A stretch of DNA of 64,000 bases from Euonymus europaeus (taxonomy: Eukaryota > Streptophyta > Magnoliopsida > Celastrales > Celastraceae), in the NCBI GenBank assembly GCA_963580455.1, contig OY756967.1:14406501-14470500 (forward strand), in the 5' to 3' direction. A program made the translations under genes and the position numbers. The notes under the pieces were generated by a model. It saw only the letters and a program-made list of their open reading frames with translations, searched no databases and was not told where the DNA came from. Positions 51,623 to 62,386 of this stretch are shown here, piece after piece; the stretch's first letter is position 1, and each line of letters opens with the position of its first letter.

Positions 51623-54600
51623 ATGTTCTTCTATGTCAAATTTTATGAGTATAAGCTTCCTAGATTATTTCGATGCCAAAATCCCAAGTTTCTATGATAA
51701 ATGTAGAAAACTGTTAAAAGCTCCTCATAGAGAGAGTTGACCAATTTCTGACCATCAAAGATGCTCGGTGTACACGTTATAGTGTTCTTCTATGTCAAAT
51801 TTTATGAGTATAAGCTTCCTAGATTATTTCGATGCCAAAATCCCAAGTTTATATGATAAATGGAGAAAACTGCTAAAAGCTCCTTCATAGAGAGAGTTGA
51901 CCAATTTCGGACCATCAAATATGCTCGGTGTACACGTTTTAGTGTTCTTCTATGTCAAATTTTATGAGTATAAGCTTCCAAGATTATTTCGATGTCAAAA
52001 CAGAAACATTCAATGACAAATGGACAAAACCGTTAAAAGCTCCTCCATAGAGAGAGTTGAGCAACTTCGGACAATCAAGGTTGCTCGGTGTTAACTTTTA
52101 ATGTTCTTCTATGTCAAATTTTATGAGTATAAGCTTCCAAGATTATTTCGATGCCAAAACACCAACTTTCTATGACAAATGGTCAAAACCTTTAAAAAAT
52201 CCTTCATAGAGAGAGTAGAGCAACTTCGGAACATCAAAGTTGCTCGGTGTACACTTTAATTGTTCTTCTATGTCAAATTTTACGAGTAGAAGCTTCCTAG
52301 ATTATTTCGATGCCAAAATCCTAAGTTTCAATGATCAATGGAGAAAACTGCTAAAAGCTCCTTCCTAGAGAGAGTTGACCAATTTCGGGCCATCAAAGAT
52401 GCTCGGTGTACAAGTTTTATTGTTCTTCTATGTCAAATTTTAAGAGTATAAGCTTCCAAGATTATTTCGATTCCAAAACAGCAACTTTCAATGACAAATG
52501 GACAAAACCGTTAAAAGCACCTCCATAGAGAGAGTTGACCAATTTCGGACAATTAAAGTTGCTCGGTGTAGACTTTTTAGTGTTCTTCTATGTCAAATTT
52601 TATGAGTATAAGCTTCCTAGATTATTTCGATGCCAAAATCCCAAGTTTCTTTGATAAATGGAGAAAACTGCTAAAAGCTCCTTCATTGAGAGAGTTGACC
52701 AATTTCGGACCATCAAATATGCTCGGTGTACACGTTTTAGTGTTCTTCTATGGCAAATTTTATGAGTATATGCTTCCAAGATTATTTCGATGTTAAAACA
52801 GCAACTTTCAATGACAAATGGACAAAACCGTTAAAAGCTCCTCCATAGAGAGAGTTGAGCAACTTCGGACAATCAAAGTTGCTCGGTGTTAACTTTTTAA
52901 TGTTCTTCTATGTCAAATTTTATGAGTATAAGCTTCCAAGATTATTTCGATGGGAAAAGACCAACTTTCTATGACAAATGGACAAAACCTTTAAAAGCTC
53001 CTCCATACAGAGAGTTGAGCAACATTGGAACATCAAAGTTGCTCGGTGTACACTTTTTATTGTTTTTCTATGTCAAATTTTATGAGTATAAGCTTCCTAG
53101 ATTATTCCGATGCAAAAATTCCAAGTTTCTATGACAAATGGAGAAAACTGTTAAAAGCTCCATCATAGAGAAAGTTGACCAATTTCGGACCATCAAAGAT
53201 GGTCGGTGTACAAGTTTTATTGTTCTTCTATGTCAAATTTTATGAGTCTAAGATTCCAAGATTATTTCGATGCCAAAACAGCAACTTTCTATGACAAATG
53301 TACAAAACCGTTAAAAGCTCCTCCATAGAGAGAGTTAAGCAACTTCGGACAATCAAAGTTTCTCGGTGTACACTTTTTATTGTTCTTCTATGTCAAATTT
53401 TATGAGTAGAAGCTTCCTAGATTATTCCGATGCCAAAATCCCAAGTTTCTATGATAAATGGAGAAAACTGCTAAAAGCTCCTTCCTAGAGAGAGTTGACG
53501 AATTTCGGGCCGTCAAAGATGCTCGCTGTACAAGTTTTATTGTTCTTCTATGTCAAATTTTAAGAGTATAAGCTTCCAAGATTATTTCGATGCCAAAACA
53601 GCAACTTTCAATGACAAATGGACAAAACCGTTAAAAGCTCCTCCATAGAGAGAGTTGAGCAACTTCGGACAATCAAAGTTGCTCGGTGTAGACTTTTTAG
53701 TGTTCTTCTATGTCAAATTTTATGAGTATAAGTTTCCTAGATTATTTCGATGCCAAAATCCCAAGTTTCTATGATAAATGTAGAAAACTGCTAAAAGCTC
53801 CTTCATTGAGAGAGTTGACCAATTTCGGACCATCAAATATGCTCGGTGTACACGTTTTAGTGTTCTTCTATGTCAAATTTTATGAGTATAAGCTTCCAAG
53901 ATTATTTGGATGCCAAAACAGCAACTTTCAATGACAAATGGACAAAACCGTTAAAAGGTCCTCCATAGAGAGAGTTGAGCAACTTCGGACAATCAAAGTT
54001 ACTCGGTGTTAGCTTTTTAATGTTCTTCTATGTCAAATTTTATGAGTATAAGCTTCCAAGATTATTTCGATGGGAAAAGACCAACTTTCTATGACAAATG
54101 GACAAAACCTTTAAAAGCTCCTCCATAGAGAGAGTTGAGCAACTTTGGAACATCAAAGTTGCTCGGTGTACACTTTTTATTGTTTCTCTATGTCAAATTT
54201 TATGAGTATAAGCTTCCTAGATTATTCCGATGCAAAAATCCCAAGTTTCTATGACAAATGGAGAAAACTGTTAAAAAGCTCCATCATAGAGAAAGTTGAC
54301 CAATTTCGGACCATCAAAGATGGTCGGTGTACAAGTTTTATTGTTCTTCTATGTCAAATTTTATGAGTCTAAGATTCCAAGATTATTTCGATGCCAAAAC
54401 AGCAACTTTCTATGACAAATGTACAAAACCGTTAAAAGCTCCTCCATAGAGAGAGTTAAGCAACTTCGGACAATCAAAGTTTCTCGGTGTACACTTTTTA
54501 TTGTTCTTCTATGTCAAATTTTATGAGTAGAAGCTTCCTAGATTATTTCGATGCCAAAATCCCAAGTTTCTATGATAAATGGAGAAAACTGCTAAAAGCT

Positions 54601-54740
54601 CCTTCCTAGAGAGAGTTGACGAATTTCGGGCCGTCAAAGATGCTCGGTGTACAAGTTTTATTGTTCTTCTATGTCAAATTTTAAGAGTATAAGCTTCCAA
54701 GATTATTTCGATGCCAAAACAGCAACTTTCAATGACAAAT
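51623..54740. repeat. 20-monomer (3,197 bp) tandem repeat, copy 2
   Basis: Near-identical to copy 1. Differences seen include a T missing in 'ttaacttttaatg' at about 52092, 'gattccaaaac' versus 'gatgccaaaac' near 52470, and an extra A in 'gttaaaaagctcc' near 54271. Similarity fades towards 54740, where copy 1 differs more often (51341-51600). This copy overlaps the 4,160-bp repeat, so its expansion came earlier or is nested. Confidence 0.9.
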
Positions 54741-56270
54741 GGACAAAACCGTTAAAAGCTCCTCCATAGAGAGAGTTGAGCAACTTCGGACAATCAAAGT
54801 TGCTCGGTGTAGACTTTTTAGTGTTCTTCTATGTCAAATTTTATGAGTATAAGTTTCCTAGATTATTTCGATGCCAAAATCCCAAGTTTCTATGATAAAT
54901 GTAGAAAACTGCTAAAAGCTCCTTCATTGAGAGAGTTGACCAATTTCGGACCATCAAATATGCTCGGTGTACACGTTTTAGTGTTCTTCTATGTCAAATT
55001 TTATGAGTATAAGCTTCCAAGATTATTTGGATGCCAAAACAGCAACTTTCAATGACAAATGGACAAAACCGTTAAAAGGTCCTCCATAGAGAGAGTTGAG
55101 CAACTTCGGACAATCAAAGTTGCTCGGTGTTAGCTTTTTAATGTTCTTCTATGTCAAATTTTATGAGTATAAGCTTCCAAGATTATTTCGATGGGAAAAG
55201 ACCAACTTTCTATGACAAATGGACAAAACCTTTAAAAGCTCCTCCATAGAGAGAGTTGAGCAACTTTGGAACATCAAAGTTGCTCGGTGTACACTTTTTA
55301 TTGTTTCTCTATGTCAAATTTTATGAGTATAAGCTTCCTAGATTATTCCGATGCAAAAATCCCAAGTTTCTATGACAAATGGAGAAAACTGTTAAAAGCT
55401 CCATCATAGAGAAAGTTGACCAATTTCGGACCATCAAAGATGGTCGGTGTACAAGTTTTATTGTTCTTCTATGTCAAATTTTATGAGTCTAAGATTCCAA
55501 GATTATTTCGATGCCAAAACAGCAACTTTCTATGACAAATTTACAAAACCGTTAAAAGCTCCTCCATAGAGAGAGTTAAGCAACTTCGGACGATCAAAGT
55601 TTCTCGGTGTACACTTTTTATTGTTCTTCTATGTAAAATTTTATGAGTATAAGCTTCCTAGATTATTTCGATGCCAAAATCTCAAGTTTCTATGACAAAT
55701 GGAGAAAACTGCTAAAAGCTCCCTCAAAGAGAGAGCTGACCAATTTCGGACAATCAAAGATGATCGGTGTACACGTTTTAGTGTTCTTCTATGTCAAATT
55801 TTATGAGTATAAGCTTCCAAGATTATTTGGATGCCAAAACAGCAACTTTCAATGACAAATGGACAAAACCGTTAAAAGCTCCTCCATAGAGAGAGTTGAG
55901 CAACTTCGGACAATCAAAGTTGCTCGGTGTAGACTTTTTAGTGTTCTTCTATGTCAAATTTTATGAGTATAAGTTTCCTAGATTATTTCGATGCCAAAAT
56001 CCCAAGTTTCTATGATAAATGTAGAAAACTGCTAAAAGCTCCTTCATTGAGAGAGTTGACCAATTTCGGACCATCAAATATGCTCGGTGTACACGTTTTA
56101 GTGTTCTTCTATGTCAAATTTTATGAGTATAAGCTTCCAAGATTATTTGGATGCCAAAACAGCAACTTTGAATGACAAATGGACAAAACCGTTAAAAGGT
56201 CCTCCATAGAGAGAGTTGAGCAACTTCGGACAATCAAAGTTGCTCGGTGTTAGCTTTTTAATGTTCTTCT
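52111..56270. repeat. 26-monomer (4,160 bp) tandem repeat, copy 1
   Basis: Aligns with 56271 to about 59970 at 4,160 bp (52181/56341, 52590/56750, 54145/58305, 55643/59803). It carries the extra-A variant 'gttaaaaagctcc', the 'atgtaaaatttt' variant near 55630 and 'gagagctgacc' near 55732, each repeated in copy 2. Inside it the 7-mer runs for two full periods. Confidence 0.92.
53480..56270. repeat. 7-monomer (1,120-1,121 bp) higher-order repeat
   Basis: Equivalent positions recur at 53710, 54831 and 55951, and again at 57870 and 58991 in the next large copy. The order is D ('gatgggaaaag'), E, F, a copy with 'gagtagaagcttcc' and 'cgaatttcgggccgtc', an A copy with 'ttttaagagt', a B copy with 'agtttcctag' and 'ccttcattgag', and an A copy with 'atttggatgcc' and 'aaggtcctcc'. 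An earlier version is at 49701-51500. Confidence 0.9.
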
Positions 56271-59200
56271 ATGTCAAATTTTATGAGTATAAGCTTCCAA
56301 GATTATTTCGATGCCAAAACACCAACTTTCTATGACAAATGGTCAAAACCTTTAAAAAATCCTTCATAGAGAGAGTAGAGCAACTTCGGAACATCAAAGT
56401 TGCTCGGTGTACACTTTAATTGTTCTTCTATGTCAAATTTTACGAGTAGAAGCTTCCTAGATTATTTCGATGCCAAAATCCTAAGTTTCAATGATCAATG
56501 GAGAAAACTGCTAAAAGCTCCTTCCTAGAGAGAGTTGACCAATTTCGGGCCATCAAAGATGCTCGGTGTACAAGTTTTATTGTTCTTCTATGTCAAATTT
56601 TAAGAGTATAAGCTTCCCAGATTATTTCGATTCCAAAACAGCAACTTTCAATGACAAATGGACAAAACCGTTAAAAGCACCTCCATAGAGAGAGTTGACC
56701 AATTTCGGACAATTAAAGTTGCTCGGTGTAGACTTTTTAGTGTTCTTCTATGTCAAATTTTATGAGTATAAGCTTCCTAGATTATTTCGATGCCAAAATC
56801 CCAAGTTTCTTTGATAAATGGAGAAAACTGCTAAAAGCTCCTTCATTGAGAGAGTTGACCAATTTCGGACCATCAAATATGCTCGGTGTACACGTTTTAG
56901 TGTTCTTCTATGGCAAATTTTATGAGTATATGCTTCCAAGATTATTTCGATGTTAAAACAGCAACTTTCAATGACAAATGGACAAAACCGTTAAAAGCTC
57001 CTCCATAGAGAGAGTTGAGCAACTTCGGACAATCAAAGTTGCTCGGTGTTAACTTTTTAATGTTCTTCTATGTCAAATTTTATGAGTATAAGCTTCCAAG
57101 ATTATTTCGATGGGAAAAGACCAACTTTCTATGACAAATGGACAAAACCTTTAAAAGCTCCTCCATACAGAGAGTTGAGCAACATTGGAACATCAAAGTT
57201 GCTCGGTGTACACTTTTTATTGTTTTTCTATGTCAAATTTTATGAGTATAAGCTTCCTAGATTATTCCGATGCAAAAATTCCAAGTTTCTATGACAAATG
57301 GAGAAAACTGTTAAAAGCTCCATCATAGAGAAAGTTGACCAATTTCGGACCATCAAAGATGGTCGGTGTACAAGTTTTATTGTTCTTCTATGTCAAATTT
57401 TATGAGTCTAAGATTCCAAGATTATTTCGATGCCAAAACAGCAACTTTCTATGACAAATGTACAAAACCGTTAAAAGCTCCTCCATAGAGAGAGTTAAGC
57501 AACTTCGGACAATCAAAGTTTCTCGGTGTACACTTTTTATTGTTCTTCTATGTCAAATTTTATGAGTAGAAGCTTCCTAGATTATTCCGATGCCAAAATC
57601 CCAAGTTTCTATGATAAATGGAGAAAACTGCTAAAAGCTCCTTCCTAGAGAGAGTTGACGAATTTCGGGCCGTCAAAGATGCTCGCTGTACAAGTTTTAT
57701 TGTTCTTCTATGTCAAATTTTAAGAGTATAAGCTTCCAAGATTATTTCGATGCCAAAACAGCAACTTTCAATGACAAATGGACAAAACCGTTAAAAGCTC
57801 CTCCATAGAGAGAGTTGAGCAACTTCGGACAATCAAAGTTGCTCGGTGTAGACTTTTTAGTGTTCTTCTATGTCAAATTTTATGAGTATAAGTTTCCTAG
57901 ATTATTTCGATGCCAAAATCCCAAGTTTCTATGATAAATGTAGAAAACTGCTAAAAGCTCCTTCATTGAGAGAGTTGACCAATTTCGGACCATCAAATAT
58001 GCTCGGTGTACACGTTTTAGTGTTCTTCTATGTCAAATTTTATGAGTATAAGCTTCCAAGATTATTTGGATGCCAAAACAGCAACTTTCAATGACAAATG
58101 GACAAAACCGTTAAAAGGTCCTCCATAGAGAGAGTTGAGCAACTTCGGACAATCAAAGTTACTCGGTGTTAGCTTTTTAATGTTCTTCTATGTCAAATTT
58201 TATGAGTATAAGCTTCCAAGATTATTTCGATGGGAAAAGACCAACTTTCTATGACAAATGGACAAAACCTTTAAAAGCTCCTCCATAAAGAGAGTTGAGC
58301 AACTTTGGAACATCAAAGTTGCTCGGTGTACACTTTTTATTGTTTCTCTATGTCAAATTTTATGAGTATAAGCTTCCTAGATTATTCCGATGCAAAAATC
58401 CCAAGTTTCTATGACAAATGGAGAAAACTGTTAAAAAGCTCCATCATAGAGAAAGTTGACCAATTTCGGACCATCAAAGATGGTCGGTGTACAAGTTTTA
58501 TTGTTCTTCTATGTCAAATTTTATGAGTCTAAGATTCCAAGATTATTTCGATGCCAAAACAGCAACTTTCTATGACAAATGTACAAAACCGTTAAAAGCT
58601 CCTCCATAGAGAGAGTTAAGCAACTTCGGACAATCAAAGTTTCTCGGTGTACACTTTTTATTGTTCTTCTATGTCAAATTTTATGAGTAGAAGCTTCCTA
58701 GATTATTTCGATGCCAAAATCCCAAGTTTCTATGATAAATGGAGAAAACTGCTAAAAGCTCCTTCCTAGAGAGAGTTGACGAATTTCGGGCCGTCAAAGA
58801 TGCTCGGTGTACAAGTTTTATTGTTCTTCTATGTCAAATTTTAAGAGTATAAGCTTCCAAGATTATTTCGATGCCAAAACAGCAACTTTCAATGACAAAT
58901 GGACAAAACCGTTAAAAGCTCCTCCATAGAGAGAGTTGAGCAACTTCGGACAATCAAAGTTGCTCGGTGTAGACTTTTTAGTGTTCTTCTATGTCAAATT
59001 TTATGAGTATAAGTTTCCTAGATTATTTCGATGCCAAAATCCCAAGTTTCTATGATAAATGTAGAAAACTGCTAAAAGCTCCTTCATTGAGAGAGTTGAC
59101 CAATTTCGGACCATCAAATATGCTCGGTGTACACGTTTTAGTGTTCTTCTATGTCAAATTTTATGAGTATAAGCTTCCAAGATTATTTGGATGCCAAAAC

Positions 59201-59970
59201 AGCAACTTTCAATGACAAATGGACAAAACCGTTAAAAGGTCCTCCATAGAGAGAGTTGAGCAACTTCGGACAATCAAAGTTGCTCGGTGTTAGCTTTTTA
59301 ATGTTCTTCTATGTCAAATTTTATGAGTATAAGCTTCCAAGATTATTTCGATGGGAAAAGACCAACTTTCTATGACAAATGGACAAAACCTTTAAAAGCT
59401 CCTCCATAGAGAGAGTTGAGCAACTTTGGAACATCAAAGTTGCTCGGTGTACACTTTTTATTGTTTCTCTATGTCAAATTTTATGAGTATAAGCTTCCTA
59501 GATTATTCCGATGCAAAAATCCCAAGTTTCTATGACAAATGGAGAAAACTATTAAAAGCTCCATCATAGAGAAAGTTGACCAATTTCGGACCATCAAAGA
59601 TGGTCGGTGTACAAGTTTTATTGTTCTTCTATGTCAAATTTTATGAGTCTAAGATTCCAAGATTATTTCGATGCCAAAACAGCAACTTTCTATGACAAAT
59701 TTACAAAACCGTTAAAAGCTCCTCCATAGAGAGAGTTAAGCAACTTCGGACGATCAAAGTTTCTCGGTGTACACTTTTTATTGTTCTTCTATGTAAAATT
59801 TTATGAGTATAAGCTTCCTAGATTATTTCGATGCCAAAATCTCAAGTTTCTATGACAAATGGAGAAAACTGCTAAAAGCTCCCTCAAAGAGAGAGCTGAC
59901 CAATTTCGGACAATCAAAGATGATCGGTGTACACGTTTTAGTGTTCTTCTATGTCAAATTTTATGAGTAT
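56271..59970. repeat. 26-monomer (4,160 bp) tandem repeat, copy 2 (partial)
   Basis: About 3.7 kb of the unit. It diverges from copy 1 at 'gagtattagcttcc' (59968) and 'caataaccaatgg' (60011). Very few internal differences were seen, for example 'cttcccag' near 56615, 'ccataaagag' near 58285 and 'actattaaaag' near 59550. Confidence 0.9.
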
Positions 59971-62386
59971 TAGCTTCCAAGATTATTTGGATGCCAAAAC
60001 AGCAACTTTCAATAACCAATGGACAAAACCGTTAAAAGCTCCTCCATAAAGAGAGTTGAGCAACTTCGGACAATCAAAGTTGCTCGGTGTACACTTTTTT
60101 ATGTTCTTCTATGTCAAATTTTATGAGTATAAGCTTCCAAGATTATTTCGATGGGAAAAGACCAACTTTCTATGAGAAATGGACAAAACCTTTAAAAGCT
60201 CCTCCATAGAGAGATTTGAGCAACTTCGGACAGTCAAAGTTGCTCGGTGTACACTTTTTAGTGTTCTTCTATGTCAAATTTTATGAGTATAAGCTTCCTA
60301 GATTATTCCGATGCCAAAATCCCAAGTTTCTATGATAAATGGAGAAAACTGTTAAAAGCTCCTCATAGAGAGAGTTGACCAATTTCTGACCATCAAAGAT
60401 GCTCGGTGTACACGTTATAGTGTTCTTCTATGTCAAATTTTATGAGTATAAGCTTCCAAGATTATTTCGATGCCAAAACAACAACTTTCTATGACAAATG
60501 TACAAAACCGTTAAAAGCTCTTCCATAGAGAGAGTTAAGCGACTTCGGTCAATCAAAGTCGCTCGGTGTACACTTTTTATTGTTCTTCTATGTCAAATTT
60601 TACGAGTATAAGCTTCATAGATTATTTCGATGCCAAAATCCCAAGTTTCTATGACAAATGGAGAAAACTGCTAAAAGCTCCTTCAAAGAGAGAGCTGACC
60701 AATTTCGGACAATCAAAGATGATCGGTGTACACGTTTTAGTGTTCTTCTATGTCAAATTTTATGAGTATTAGCTTCCAAGATTATTTGGATGCCAAAACA
60801 GCAACTTTCAATAACCAATGGACAAAACCGTTAAAAGCCCCTCCATAAAGAGAGTTGAGCAACTTCGGACAATCAAAGTTGCTCGGTGTACACTTTTTTA
60901 TGTTCTTCTATGTCAAATTTTATGAGTATAAGCTTCCAAGATTATTTCGATGGGAAAAGACCAACTTTCTATGACAAATGGACAAAACCTTTAAAAGCTC
61001 CTCCATAGAGAGAGTTGAGCAACTTTGGAACATCAAAGTTGCTCGGTGTACACTTTTTATTGTTTCTCTATGTCAAATTTTATGAGTATAAGCTTCCTAG
61101 ATTATTCCGATGCAAAAATCCCAAGTTTCTATGACAAATGGAGAAAACTGTTAAAAGCTCCATCATAGAGAAAGTTGACCAATTTCGGACCATCAAAGAT
61201 GGTCAGTGTACAAGTTTTATTGTTCTTCTATGTCAAATTTTATGAGTCTAAGATTCCAAGATTATTTCGATGCCAAAACAGCAACTTTCTATGACAAATT
61301 TACAAAACCGATAAAAGCTCCTCCATAGAGAGAGTTAAGTAACTTCGGACCATCAAAGTTTCTCGGTGTACACTTTTTATTGTTCTTCTATGTCAAATTT
61401 TATGAGTATAAGCTTCCTAGATTATTTCGATGCCAAAATCTCAAGTTTCTATGACAAATGGAGAAAACTGCTAAAAGCTCCTTCAAAGAGAGAGGTGACC
61501 AATTTCGGACAATCAAAGATGATCGGTGTACACGTTTTAGTGTTCTTCTATGTCAAATTTTATGAGTATTAGCTTCCAAGATTATTTGGATGCCAAAACA
61601 GCAACTTTCAATAACCAATGGACAAAACCGTTAAAAGCTCCTCCATAAAGAGAGTTGAGCAACTTCGGACAATCAAAGTTGCTCGGTGTACACTTTTTTA
61701 TGTTCTTCTATGTCAAATTTTATGAGTATAAGCTTCCAAGATTATTTCGATGGGAAAAGACCAACTTTCTATGAGAAATGGACAAAACCTTTAAAAGCTC
61801 CTCCATAGAGAGATTTGAGCAACTTCGGACAGTCAAAGTTGCTCGGTGTACACTTTTTAGTGTTCTTCTATGTCAAATTTTATGAGTATAAGCTTCCTAG
61901 ATTATTCCGATGCCAAAATCTCAAGTTTCTATGATAAATGGAGAAAACTGTTAAAAGCTCCTCATAGAGAGAGTTGACCAATTTCTGACCATCAAAGATG
62001 CTCGGTGTACACGTTATAGTGTTCTTCTATGTCAAATTTTATGAGTATAAGCTTCCAAGATTATTTCGATGCCAAAACAGCAACTTTCTATGACAAATGT
62101 ACAAAACCGTTAAAAGCTCTTCCATAGAGAGAGTTAAGCGACTTCGGTCAATCAAAGTCGCTCGGTGTACACTTTTTATTGTTCTTCTATGTCAAATTTT
62201 ACGAGTATAAGCTTCATAGATTATTTCGATGCCAAAATCCCAAGTTTCTATGACAAATGGAGAAAACTGCTAAAAGCTCCTTCAAAGAGAGAGCTGACCA
62301 ATTTCGGACAATCAAAGATGATCGGTGTACACGTTTTAGTGTTCTTCTACGTCAAATTTTATGAGTATTAGCTTCCAAGATTATTT
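59310..62386. repeat. 10-monomer (1,599 bp) repeat built of 5-mer pairs
   Basis: About 59310-60910 aligns with 60911-62386 at 1,599 bp (60566/62165). The D-type 'gatgggaaaag' monomer recurs near 59350, 60150, 60949 and 61749, every five monomers, so the 10-mer is two related 5-mers. Marks are 'gagtattagcttcc', 'caataaccaatgg', 'tatgagaaatgg' and 'cttcggtcaatc'. Despite the equal length this is not the 35.6-42.1 kb unit. Confidence 0.88.

Noticed and set aside
435..62371. Dozens of plus-strand open frames of 68-82 codons with similar translations
   Set aside because: They are satellite read-through. 160 is not a multiple of three, so each frame reads the same monomer in two phases. Many begin at GTG of 'gtgtacac' or TTG of 'ttgagcaac', not ATG. 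Several of them, and the B-type ones in particular, are open only where the usual TAG of 'catagag' is mutated. Differences between copies and 1-bp indels show no codon pattern.
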